Positions 1 to 7,599 of a DNA stretch of 8,926 nucleotides are shown here, one piece after another (within the stretch, counting starts at the first letter, position 1; each line of letters begins with the position of its first letter). The notes beneath the pieces were generated by a model, which did not search any database, was not told where the DNA came from, and saw only the letters and a list, made by a program, of their open reading frames with translations. Position numbers and translations under genes: made by a program. Source of the DNA: JBIKWN01 sp044376365 (lineage in GTDB: Bacteria > Bdellovibrionota_C > UBA2361 > JBIKWN01); contig JBILLA010000102.1 in NCBI GenBank assembly GCA_044376365.1, positions 1 to 8,926 on the forward strand, read 5' to 3'.

Positions 1-49
1 ACAGTGAGCAGAAACATACAAAAGCAATAGCGCGTAAGAATTGTTTCAT
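1..49 (-). CDS. potD: Polyamine ABC transporter substrate-binding protein, N-terminal start only (potD position)
   Basis: Only the first 16 codons lie in the window, reading MKQFLRAIAFVCFCSL before running off the left edge. A basic residue followed by a hydrophobic stretch looks like the start of a secretion signal or lipoprotein signal peptide. The ATG overlaps the potC stop codon in an ATGA, and a strong ribosome-binding site (GAGGAAG on the minus strand, bases 58-52) precedes it. What is seen is therefore a well-initiated exported protein. That it is PotD, the spermidine/putrescine-binding protein, is inferred from the potABC genes directly upstream and the classic potABCD order. The mature domain is not visible, so another exported protein remains possible. 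Confidence 0.7.
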   Translation of the reverse strand, partial: MKQFLRAIAFVCFCSL

Positions 50-828
50 GACTTCCTCAATATAAAAGAGTCAAACCGCAGCGACAGTGAGACAATAAAG
101 CACGATACCAAAACTTGCACTGTTGAAAGCGCATGAACCGATGGATTTACTCCAAATCGCAACAGAGAATACATCCGCAGTGGAATCGTGGTCACACCAG
201 AGCCTGCCACGAAAAAAGTGATTGTAAAATCATCGAGTGACAGAATAAAGCTTAATAAAAGAGCAGCAATCATGGCAGGTGTAAGCTGTGGGAGTAAAAC
301 AAACCTTGCATACTGCCAATACGAAGCCCCTAAATCATAGGCTGCTCGTTCCTGCGAGAGTGGCAATGTGACCAGACGAGCAGTCACTACAAGAAAGACC
401 AATGCAGTACAAAAGACTGTATGAGCAAAAATTATTGAAACCCACCCTAACGTTACTTGGCATAAAGAAAAAAGGATAAGGCTTAAGATACCAAGCACAA
501 TATCAGGTATGAGCAGTGGCAACATTAAGATTCGTTCAAGAGAAGTACGAACTCGATGCGAACAACGAAGCACCCCTATTGCTGCAGCAGTGCCAATACA
601 AACGGAACACAGTGCACTTATAAGCGCTATGACAAGCGAAGTACCAAGCGCCTCGATAAGACGAACATCGTGAAAGAAAGCTTCATACCAACGAAGGGAA
701 GCTCCCTCCCACACAACACTTTGCGATCCTGCATTAAAAGAGAATAGTACAACCAACATAATTGGCGCATAGAGAAATAGAAAAAGCCCGCCGCAGCACA
801 GCGCTAAGATACGTTTCGAAAATATCAT
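46..828 (-). CDS. potC: Spermidine/putrescine ABC transporter permease PotC
   Basis: This 260-residue inner-membrane permease is the second channel subunit of a polyamine importer. It has about six hydrophobic membrane segments, near residues 8-30, 60-86, 98-121, 128-150, 185-207 and 233-252. The cytoplasmic EAA-type coupling loop that docks on the ATPase is at about 161-183 (RAAYDLGAS...LLPQLTP). The SLDDFTITFF stretch after it is typical of PotC/PotI-like permeases. The length matches the family (about 260). Its ATG overlaps the potB stop (ATGA), and a GAGAGG ribosome-binding site lies a few bases upstream. Its own stop overlaps the start of the next gene, so expression should be coupled through the operon. 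Putrescine and spermidine preference cannot be told apart from the permease. Confidence 0.93.
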   Translation of the reverse strand: MIFSKRILALCCGGLFLFLYAPIMLVVLFSFNAGSQSVVWEGASLRWYEAFFHDVRLIEALGTSLVIALISALCSVCIGTAAAIGVLRCSHRVRTSLERILMLPLLIPDIVLGILSLILFSLCQVTLGWVSIIFAHTVFCTALVFLVVTARLVTLPLSQERAAYDLGASYWQYARFVLLPQLTPAMIAALLLSFILSLDDFTITFFVAGSGVTTIPLRMYSLLRFGVNPSVHALSTVQVLVSCFIVSLSLRFDSFILRKS

Positions 829-1676
829 GCAGACCTCTCAGAGGGCAGCGGTGGCAAGAGAACGCGGCTTACAACTTGCACAACAAGCAAAAGAAACAGA
901 ATAACTGCGAGCGATAAAGCAGCTCCAAATGGCCAATCACGAACAGAGAGGAACTGATCTTTAATCACTGTTCCAATAAGGGATACTTTCGATCCCCCGA
1001 GCAGCGCAGCAACAATAAAATCACTACACGACATAATGGCAACTAAAATCAGACCCGTTCGTATTCCTGGGCGCAGCAATGGCAGCAGGACATACCAAAA
1101 CACTTGCCAGGATGACGCCCCAAGTTCGCGAGCAGCGAGTAATAACTTTTGATCAAGCTTTTCTACAACACTATAGAGTGGCAAAAGCATAAATGGCACA
1201 TAGACATAGACCAGACCTATTATCACAGCTTTCCACGTAAAGAGGATTTCAAGTGGCTGTGTTTGCATACCAAGCGCTCTCAGCAAGTTATTCAGAACGC
1301 CATGTTCACCAAGAATCAAAATCCATCCATACGTACGAACTAAAAAATTGACCCAGCAAGGCAGTATCAGAAACACCATAACTGTTTGCCGAACGCGAGA
1401 TGATAATGTCATGACATAAAGGCATGTCGGCAGCGAAATAATCAGGGCAAGGACTGAGCAGAAAAATGCAAAAAAGACTGACCGCATAAGGGGCAGCATC
1501 AGCAGTGGATCAAATAATCGCTGATAATTGCTGAATGAGAACTCAAATACGACATCGCCGTAACTACCGCGGCTTAAAAAACTCAACAAACAGAGCATAA
1601 CAAGTGGAGCAAGCACCCCTACTCCCATAAGCATCATGCCAGGTGCAAGGGTAATAATTTTTGGATCAGCACTCAC
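825..1676 (-). CDS. potB: Spermidine/putrescine ABC transporter permease PotB
   Basis: This 283-residue inner-membrane permease pairs with PotC to form the polyamine channel. Six membrane segments are visible, roughly at residues 10-32, 64-90, 98-120, 147-168, 205-226 and 250-273. The EAA coupling loop is at about 181-202 (AARELGASSW...LLPLLRPG). The segment around LPCWVNFLVRTYGWI (105-119) is characteristic of PotB/PotH-type permeases. The start codon is GTG, overlapping the potA stop in a GTGA. A GGAG ribosome-binding site 7 bases upstream supports this start. The protein is slightly longer than the usual 275 or so. Its 3' end overlaps potC by 4 bp. Confidence 0.93.
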   Translation of the reverse strand: MSADPKIITLAPGMMLMGVGVLAPLVMLCLLSFLSRGSYGDVVFEFSFSNYQRLFDPLLMLPLMRSVFFAFFCSVLALIISLPTCLYVMTLSSRVRQTVMVFLILPCWVNFLVRTYGWILILGEHGVLNNLLRALGMQTQPLEILFTWKAVIIGLVYVYVPFMLLPLYSVVEKLDQKLLLAARELGASSWQVFWYVLLPLLRPGIRTGLILVAIMSCSDFIVAALLGGSKVSLIGTVIKDQFLSVRDWPFGAALSLAVILFLLLVVQVVSRVLLPPLPSERSA

Positions 1677-2662
1677 TGTGAAGCTCCAGCATGCGTCAAC
1701 CGATGCACATCACTATCATGCCACGCGACTGTTATTGCTGAACCAATGTCATATAGCTGGCGCGTGGTGCCAGGCGTCATACTAACCGTCATGGTTCGCT
1801 GTGCATCAATAAGGACATGCAGCTCTTCAGCAGCACCACGAAATATTCGCTGTGTCACAACACCTGCGAGGGTATTTGCAAACTTGTCTGTGTTGTCTTC
1901 AAGAATATGAATTTTTTCAGGGCGAATCACATCAACTGTTGAAAGGTAATTAATCGTACCTATGAATGAAGCAACAAACGGGGTCTGTGGAGCATAGTAA
2001 ATCTCTTGAGGAGTACCTATTTGCTCGATGATACCATCGCGCATCACTGCAATTCGGTCTGCCGTAGAGAGCGCTTCTTCTTGGTCATGCGTTACACACA
2101 GAAAGCTCATTCCTAAACGCCGCTGCAAGACGCGAAGCTCCTGCTGCAATTCTCGCTTTAACATCGCATCAAGCGCACCGTACGGTTCATCCAGCAGCAA
2201 AAGAGTTGGCTGATTAATAATCGCTCGTGCAATAGCAACTCGTTGCTGTTGCCCACCACTTAGTTGATGCGGATAGCGAGTCAACACATCTGGCAGCGAG
2301 ACAATCGCCGCAGTCTCTTGTACACGTTTCGTTATCTCTTTAAATGGAACACCTCGAACTTTAAGGGCAAAGCCAATATTTTCCGCGACAGTTAAATGTG
2401 GAAAGAGGCAATAATTTTGAAAGATCGTATGAATGGTTCGCTTATGAGCAGGAACAGAGAGCAGATCAGTACCATCGAGTAGAACACTTCCAACATCAGG
2501 CTGCTCGAGACCTGCAATAATAGATAACAGGGTGCTCTTGCCACAGCCACTAGCACCGAGCAGGTAAAAAAGTTCGCCCTTATGAACGTTAAACGATACC
2601 CCCTGGAGTGCCCCTACCGCGCCAAATCGTTTCGAAAGTTGTGAGACGATAAGGTAACTCAT
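1673..2662 (-). CDS. potA: Spermidine/putrescine ABC transporter ATP-binding protein PotA
   Basis: This 329-residue cytoplasmic ATPase hydrolyses ATP to drive polyamine import through PotBC. All ABC motifs are present in order: Walker A GASGCGKST (36-44), Q-loop Gln82 (IFQNYCLFPHLTV), signature LSGGQQQ (134-140), Walker B LLLLDEP (154-160) with catalytic Glu159, D-loop around GALD, and switch His192 (THDQEEA). The C-terminal part (about 240-320, including RPEKIHI) looks like the TOBE regulatory domain of this importer class. It is shorter than the 378-residue Escherichia coli PotA, mainly at the C-terminus. The ATG has a GGGAGAG ribosome-binding site about 8 bases upstream. The gene starts 20 bp after the smc stop, and its stop overlaps potB. 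On sequence alone PotA is hard to separate from other TOBE-type importer ATPases such as Fe3+ or sulfate transporters; the adjacent PotB and PotC decide the call. Confidence 0.94.
   Translation of the reverse strand: MSYLIVSQLSKRFGAVGALQGVSFNVHKGELFYLLGASGCGKSTLLSIIAGLEQPDVGSVLLDGTDLLSVPAHKRTIHTIFQNYCLFPHLTVAENIGFALKVRGVPFKEITKRVQETAAIVSLPDVLTRYPHQLSGGQQQRVAIARAIINQPTLLLLDEPYGALDAMLKRELQQELRVLQRRLGMSFLCVTHDQEEALSTADRIAVMRDGIIEQIGTPQEIYYAPQTPFVASFIGTINYLSTVDVIRPEKIHILEDNTDKFANTLAGVVTQRIFRGAAEELHVLIDAQRTMTVSMTPGTTRQLYDIGSAITVAWHDSDVHRLTHAGASQ
1684..1687 (-). promoter_or_regulatory. Ribosome-binding site of potB (supports the GTG start)
   Basis: GGAG on the minus strand, inside the 3' end of potA, 7 bases before the GTG at 1676-1674. 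It supports GTG as the potB start rather than an internal ATG. Confidence 0.6.
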
Positions 2663-2682
2663 CGAGTAAGCTCTCCCTATGC

Positions 2683-5600
2683 TTACGCAACCTGCTCGTA
2701 GGCCTCCTGGAGGGACACCGAGATAACCTTTGAAGAACCTGGCTCTTGCATGGTTACACCAATGAGGTTATCAGAAGTCGACATGGAACGTTTATTGTGA
2801 GTAACGAGCAAGAATTGGGTTCGCTTACTCATCTCTTTCACAAGGCTTAAGAAGCGCATCAAGTTTGCTTCATCAAGCGGAGCATCAACCTCATCAAGTA
2901 CGCAAAGCGGGCTTGGTTTTTCAAGGAACATCGAAAAGATAAGCGCAGTAGCACAGAGCGCTTTTTCCCCACCAGAAAGAAGGTCAATACGCTTTGGCTT
3001 CTTACCAGGAGGACGCATCAAGATATCAATACCGCTCTCAAGAGGATTGCTTGGATCGGTCAACTCAAGACCGCCCTTACCGCCACCAAAAAGCTGCGGG
3101 ATAAGTCGTGAGAAATTCTTACTGACAGCATTAAACATCGCAACAAAGCGTGCTTTTGAAACCTCTTCAAGTCGAGCAATCGTCTTTTTAAGAATCGTAC
3201 ATGCTTCATCAAGATCTTTGCGTTGCGAGATGAGCTCTTCAAGACGAGTGGCTTCTTCGCGGTGTCGCTCAATTGATGAGGAATCAACTTCACCTTCACG
3301 AGCAATTCGACTTCTAATCTTGAGCGCTTCTTGCTCATAACGACGTGCATCATCATCTGAAAGCAGCACTGCGTCTTCTGGCACAGCTTCAAAGTTTAAA
3401 ACAAGTGTATCTCCATACTCTGTTTGTACACGATCAAGGATTGCTTGCTTCTCAAGCTCAAGCTTTTCGATAGCAAATTGTGCACGAGATGCTTGCTGGC
3501 GTGCAGTATCGAGCGCTGATCGAAGAGCAGATTGCTGCTGCGCAATCTCAGAAAGGGCCGCACGTTTCTCTTTACGAACGGTATCAACAGATTTGAGCTT
3601 ATCAGAGAACTGAGTAATCTCTTCCTCGAGCTGCTCATCATTACTTGCTGCACCAAGCTCAATTTTTGCAAGCTCAATAAGCTTTTCTTCTTCAAGACGA
3701 GAAGCTTCTATCTTTTGCTCTACTTCTTTAATCTGATGCGTTGTTCGCTCAACATCACCAGTGATCTGGTCGACTGCTCGAATCTCTGCTTGCAGACGCC
3801 CACGAACGGATGATAGTTGGCTGGTTAGTTCACGAAGAGTTTTTTGCTGCTGCTCACTCGTACGAAGGAGTTCGCTTTGCTGTTGCTCAAGAGCAGTGAC
3901 TTCATCTTGTACGCCATTACGAAGTGCACCAAGCTCTTTCTGCTGCTCTTGCAACGCAACGAGGTCTGTCTCAAGAGCTCGCACTTTTGCCTGAAGCTGT
4001 ATTAAGCCACCTTCATGACGCAGACTATAGAAGCTCACTGCAGTGTGAATCTCGCCTTCAACTGTCACCACAGTGACATCTGCAGATGGATGCGCTTCAA
4101 AAAATGCAAAGGCTTTCTCACTACTTTCAGCTAACAGCACATTACGTAGAAGGAAGTGCGCTGCTTTCTTAAATCCAGGATTGATTTCAATGCGCTCAAG
4201 GATTGGGCAAAGGCCAAAAGATGTTGCTTCAGCGATATGAGCTTGGGCCGTCTCAACGATCTCATCTCCTGCTGCCAAAATACCGATTCCAGAGCCCTTA
4301 CCAGACTTTGACTCCTGCTTTGCTAAAGCACCCAAGAAAGGATCTGCAATATTCTTTGGTGACTCAGCAACAAGGAATGCTGCACGTTCTGCAAGCACAC
4401 TTTGCAAAGCTTTCGTAAGCGATGCAGGAACAACAAGCCCTTCTACAAACACTTTTGCATGATGAGCAAGCTCATTGATCGCGCCATCATTGAGGGCTTT
4501 TTTGAGCTGTTGTAACGGCGATGCTGCAACAATCTGATCGTGCATTGCAGCGATGCTTGATTGCGCGGCGATGACTTTGTCACGAATGGTACGAAGTTCG
4601 CCATCTTTGATTCGCAACTCATCTCGCTTTTGTCGAAGCTGGGTGGCGACCTGGCGCAGATCTTCTTCAGAGACAACCTGGACACTATCAACTTCAGACT
4701 GTAGCGTTATCTCTTTGGTTTTGAGTTCTTGAATACCAGTATCTGCTGTATCAAATCGAGTTTTTAAAACTTCGCGACGCTCTTCAAGACGCTTAATTTC
4801 AGTCAAGCGCGCCATGTTAAATGCGCGAAGCTCATCAATCTTTGATTGACGCTGACTCTTTTGACGGGCACGAGCAAGAAGCTCCTCACGTCGTGCATCA
4901 ATCTGCAGACGAATACTGTCTGCTTCAGTATCGATTTCAGTAAGCCCAAGTTTTTCTGCATCTTCGCGCACTGATAGCGTTTGAAGCTCTTGTACTTTCG
5001 TAGCTTCAAGCTCTGTTGCGACCGTAAGATCAGAGGTGGCAGCATCTTTTTTACCAGTGTACTTGTGCGCTTTATCTTGAAAGACAAGATGCTCAAGACG
5101 GGCAATTTCATCTTTCAGTGATTGACGACTCTCGGCACGCTCTGCCTGCTTTTTAAGCGTCTTTACTTGGCGCTCAACTTCTTGAATAACATCTGCCAAG
5201 CGAGTCAGGTTGTGACTGGTTTCCTCAAGCTTACGATTTGAAGCGGCAATCTTATCGCGAAAACCGATAACACCAGCAGCTTCTTCTACAATCAGACGAC
5301 GTTCTTCAGGTTTTGCATTTACGATTTTAGAAACTTCACCCTGCGCAACAATAGTATAGGCTCGTGCACCAAGACCGATTGCTCGAAGAAAATCTTTCAC
5401 ATCCTTCAAACGGCACGCAACTCTGTTGATAAAGAACTCAGATTCACCTGAACGATACAATCGACGGGTTAATTGTACTTCACTGACTGATTTCAACCAT
5501 GAAAAACGAGTCAAAATAGATGTAGACACTGGCTCTTCCTCACTGCCAGCAAGCTGATCGTCATTTGAAACTTCAACAACAGAACCATCAAGGTTAATAA

Positions 5601-6048
5601 TTGTACCTAACTCTTGCTGCTCATCAGCGGCGTGATCAAGACCACCTTCGATGACCTGTAGCTTAACGCCAGGCGCCTGAGGGCCTCCAAACTCATCGGT
5701 CTGCTTTTTTATCTCTTCTTCGAGACTTTTTAACACCTCTTCAACTTCTCGCTGCGGCGAGACAAGGTCCGCAAAAAAATTATCTGATTGAGCACGTAAG
5801 GTGAGTGTTACTTCTGCAAGACCTAAAGGACGCAACTTATCGGTCCCGTTAAAAATAACATCTTCAAGAGTGCCTCCTCGAAGGCTACTTGCTTTGGTCT
5901 CACCAAGAATCCAACGGATTGCGTCGACAATATTAGACTTACCACAGCCGTTTGGACCAACGACCCCCGTAATACCAGCTTCGAGTGGCAGCACGAGCCT
6001 GTCCATAAACGACTTAAATCCGAAAACCTCTAACCTGGCGACACGCAT
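2683..6048 (-). CDS. smc: Chromosome segregation/condensin ATPase Smc, with an N-head insertion
   Basis: This 1121-residue SMC ATPase dimerises through a hinge and, with ScpA/ScpB in most bacteria, folds and segregates the chromosome. The N-head has Walker A GPNGCGKS (31-38), R-loop SSLRGG (55-59, Arg57), the RRLYRSGESE block (195-204) and the AQGEV segment with Gln236. Coiled coil runs from about 265 to 505, the hinge from about 510 to 680, and the return coiled coil from about 685 to 965. The C-head has FGGGKGGLEL, signature LSGGEKA (1024-1030), Walker B CVLDEVDAPLDE (1049-1060; Asp1052, Glu1053) and switch His1084 (LVTHNK). The frame is intact. Three things are odd. About 90 extra acidic residues separate the LTL strand (82-84) from the LTRR strand (193-196), which normally lie about 15 residues apart. 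The glycine-rich end of the hinge is absent. The protein is nonetheless shorter than the usual 1,150-1,190, so the arms seem short. Its ribosome-binding site (GAGA) is weak, and potA follows after 20 bp. Confidence 0.98.
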   Translation of the reverse strand: MRVARLEVFGFKSFMDRLVLPLEAGITGVVGPNGCGKSNIVDAIRWILGETKASSLRGGTLEDVIFNGTDKLRPLGLAEVTLTLRAQSDNFFADLVSPQREVEEVLKSLEEEIKKQTDEFGGPQAPGVKLQVIEGGLDHAADEQQELGTIINLDGSVVEVSNDDQLAGSEEEPVSTSILTRFSWLKSVSEVQLTRRLYRSGESEFFINRVACRLKDVKDFLRAIGLGARAYTIVAQGEVSKIVNAKPEERRLIVEEAAGVIGFRDKIAASNRKLEETSHNLTRLADVIQEVERQVKTLKKQAERAESRQSLKDEIARLEHLVFQDKAHKYTGKKDAATSDLTVATELEATKVQELQTLSVREDAEKLGLTEIDTEADSIRLQIDARREELLARARQKSQRQSKIDELRAFNMARLTEIKRLEERREVLKTRFDTADTGIQELKTKEITLQSEVDSVQVVSEEDLRQVATQLRQKRDELRIKDGELRTIRDKVIAAQSSIAAMHDQIVAASPLQQLKKALNDGAINELAHHAKVFVEGLVVPASLTKALQSVLAERAAFLVAESPKNIADPFLGALAKQESKSGKGSGIGILAAGDEIVETAQAHIAEATSFGLCPILERIEINPGFKKAAHFLLRNVLLAESSEKAFAFFEAHPSADVTVVTVEGEIHTAVSFYSLRHEGGLIQLQAKVRALETDLVALQEQQKELGALRNGVQDEVTALEQQQSELLRTSEQQQKTLRELTSQLSSVRGRLQAEIRAVDQITGDVERTTHQIKEVEQKIEASRLEEEKLIELAKIELGAASNDEQLEEEITQFSDKLKSVDTVRKEKRAALSEIAQQQSALRSALDTARQQASRAQFAIEKLELEKQAILDRVQTEYGDTLVLNFEAVPEDAVLLSDDDARRYEQEALKIRSRIAREGEVDSSSIERHREEATRLEELISQRKDLDEACTILKKTIARLEEVSKARFVAMFNAVSKNFSRLIPQLFGGGKGGLELTDPSNPLESGIDILMRPPGKKPKRIDLLSGGEKALCATALIFSMFLEKPSPLCVLDEVDAPLDEANLMRFLSLVKEMSKRTQFLLVTHNKRSMSTSDNLIGVTMQEPGSSKVISVSLQEAYEQVA

Positions 6049-6158
6049 AGTTTTTCTCGTTGGAAAATTGTTTTATTTTCGATCTTTTAGCGACTTTTTA
6101 CACAAAAAGATACCGTTAACTTTAAGCAGTTTAAAATTAGTTGCTCTTGGAAGCAAAT
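6049..6158 (-). promoter_or_regulatory. AT-rich spacer upstream of smc with a weak promoter candidate and small dyads
   Basis: This 110-bp gap lies between the fumarylacetoacetase stop and the smc start. A minus-strand promoter candidate is TTTAAA (6135-6130), a 17-bp spacer, then TATCTT (6112-6107). Each hexamer matches consensus at 4 of 6 positions, so the support is weak. A perfect short dyad, CTTTTT-ACAC-AAAAAG, occupies 6094-6109 just downstream of that -10. A second small dyad, TTGCT/AGCAA, lies at 6141-6156, immediately after the fumarylacetoacetase stop. It lacks a GC-rich stem and a clear T-run, so I do not call it a terminator. Either smc has its own weak promoter here or it is read through from upstream. 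Confidence 0.25.
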
Positions 6159-7508
6159 CTAAAAAGAAGCCGCTATCCGGCCTCGACAGCTCCCAAACCC
6201 AATAGAGCGGGCGCCGGCTTTTACTGCTTTGGCGGTCATCAGGACTTCGTCGCCATCGGCAAGAAACACACGGGTCTCTCCCGTTGGAAGTGTTACGGGC
6301 GTTTTTCCACGCTGCGTAAGCTCAAGCATACAGCCAAGGCTATCTCTGGTAGGCCCAGAGATAGTGCCACTTGCGATCAGATCACCTGGTAACAGGTTAC
6401 AACCGTTGCAAGTGTGGTGCGCTACGAATTGCGCAAATGTCCAATATAAATTTTTGGTTGCACATCGACCAAGCTCTTGAGGTGGTAGCTGCGCCTTACG
6501 CATCGCTTCTGACTGAACAGAAACAGCAATTTCAAGATCAAGACCTCCGAACCGCTGATCGATTTCATCAAAGAGGTATGCACATGGCTTTGGATCCTGT
6601 GCGTCTCGTTCAAATGCAGCGATACGGAATGGCAGCAACGCTTCTGCTGTAACAACGAAGGGCGATATAGTTGTTGCAAAATTCTTTGCTAGGAACGGTC
6701 CTAATGGTTGATATTCCCATGCTTGCACATCTCGTGCTGACCAATCATTGAGCAATGTAAATCCAAAAAGACGATTCCAAGCAGCACCAATTGGTACTGA
6801 CTCTCCACGCGCATTATGACCACCAATAAATGCACCAAGTTCCACTTCATAATCGAGTGAAGCAGAAAGGGTAAACGATGGCTCGGCAGCATCAGGCCCT
6901 TTTACCTGTCCATGAGGACGAGCAATCTCTTCGCCTGATGCAATGACAGAGGACGCTCTGCCATGGTAACCAATCGGGACGTGCTTATAGTTCGGCAAGA
7001 GCGGATTGTCTGGACGAAACATCGCACCAACATTTGTTGCATGATACACCGACGCATAAAAATCAGTGTAATCACCAATCGACGCAGGCATCATGAGCGT
7101 GAGCTGCTCACGTGCATGAAGATACTTACTGAGCTCATCTTGATGTTTCAAAGCATCACGATGATCTGCGCGCAAATGATCCCAGCACCAATGACGCAGC
7201 ATGCTCCATGCTCGCGGAGAAAGCTTCATAAGATCATTGAGTGTCGGAGCAAGCAGCGCACGAGCGAGCACTGGCTCAAACTCTTTACCGTTCACAGCAT
7301 ATGAAGCGCATGCATGCAGATCGAGTATACAATCACCAATTGCGACACCAATTCGTGATTCATGAGAGCCTTTGGTGCGGAATACACAGAGTGGCAGATT
7401 CTGAATAGGGAAATCGGTATCCGAAGCATCTGCACCTGATACCCAGGATTGCGTTTGAGGGTTGTGAGTTTCATTCAGGGTGGGAGTGGTCAAAGTATAA
7501 GGATCCAT
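6159..7508 (-). CDS. fahA: Fumarylacetoacetase (fumarylacetoacetate hydrolase)
   Basis: This cytoplasmic, metal-dependent enzyme cleaves 4-fumarylacetoacetate to fumarate and acetoacetate, the last step of phenylalanine/tyrosine breakdown via homogentisate. The product from this ATG is 449 residues. Numbering from a TTG six codons upstream (7526; subtract 6 for the ATG), the active site matches the mammalian enzyme throughout. Metal ligands are Asp155 (GDYTDFY), Glu227 and Glu229 (DYEVEL) and Asp261 (NDW). Catalytic His162 is in YHATNVG. Substrate-contact residues are Arg265 and Gln268 (SARDVQ), Lys281, Thr388 (SGTISGP) and Glu402 (MLEL). The usual SWV...DFPIQNLP N-terminal block is present, preceded by about 20 extra residues. 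I chose the ATG over the TTG because the TTG would lie within the likely promoter. No Shine-Dalgarno sequence precedes either codon. No homogentisate dioxygenase or maleylacetoacetate isomerase gene is in the window. Confidence 0.97.
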   Translation of the reverse strand: MDPYTLTTPTLNETHNPQTQSWVSGADASDTDFPIQNLPLCVFRTKGSHESRIGVAIGDCILDLHACASYAVNGKEFEPVLARALLAPTLNDLMKLSPRAWSMLRHWCWDHLRADHRDALKHQDELSKYLHAREQLTLMMPASIGDYTDFYASVYHATNVGAMFRPDNPLLPNYKHVPIGYHGRASSVIASGEEIARPHGQVKGPDAAEPSFTLSASLDYEVELGAFIGGHNARGESVPIGAAWNRLFGFTLLNDWSARDVQAWEYQPLGPFLAKNFATTISPFVVTAEALLPFRIAAFERDAQDPKPCAYLFDEIDQRFGGLDLEIAVSVQSEAMRKAQLPPQELGRCATKNLYWTFAQFVAHHTCNGCNLLPGDLIASGTISGPTRDSLGCMLELTQRGKTPVTLPTGETRVFLADGDEVLMTAKAVKAGARSIGFGSCRGRIAASF

Positions 7509-7514
7509 GACTGT

Positions 7515-7543
7515 ATTAAAGAACAAAATGAGGCTGCTGCCAA
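7515..7543 (-). promoter_or_regulatory. Sigma70-like promoter of the fumarylacetoacetase gene, possibly giving a leaderless mRNA
   Basis: On the minus strand, TTGGCA (7543-7538, 5/6 to TTGACA) is followed by exactly 17 bp and TTTAAT (7520-7515, 5/6 to TATAAT). Transcription would be expected to begin about 6-8 bases after the -10, at or beside the A of the ATG at 7508. The absence of a Shine-Dalgarno sequence before that ATG agrees with a leaderless transcript. This is inferred from pattern only. The promoter also sits in the spacer shared with the divergent glycosyltransferase gene. Confidence 0.4.
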
Positions 7544-7599
7544 AATGTTTACTGAGCCCCCTTAAAATCGGCAGAAAAAAAGGATACCCTTGCCCCTAC

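Noticed and set aside
3060..3695. Two consecutive minus-strand open frames of about 100 codons in another frame of smc, which might suggest a frameshift
   Set aside because: The main smc frame is intact through the coiled coil and C-head with all motifs. The alternative products are low-complexity shadows of coiled-coil codons.
6141..6156. Possible terminator after fumarylacetoacetase (TTGCT/AGCAA hairpin)
   Set aside because: The stem is only 5 bp with two GC pairs, and no uninterrupted T-run follows, so it is too weak to call a terminator.
5801..6205. A 134-codon plus-strand open frame over the smc start and the smc/fumarylacetoacetase gap
   Set aside because: It lies antisense to the strongly conserved Smc N-head, spans two genes and a spacer, and has no recognisable domain. 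The Smc reading explains the conservation.
6963..7304. A 113-codon plus-strand open frame inside fumarylacetoacetase
   Set aside because: It is antisense to the active-site region (His162, GDYTDFY), has no recognisable domain, and fits a shadow frame.
7548..7568. Possible plus-strand promoter for the glycosyltransferase (TTTACT and TAAAAT)
   Set aside because: The -10-like TAAAAT is good, but the -35-like hexamer is only 9 bp away and nothing suitable lies 16-18 bp upstream.
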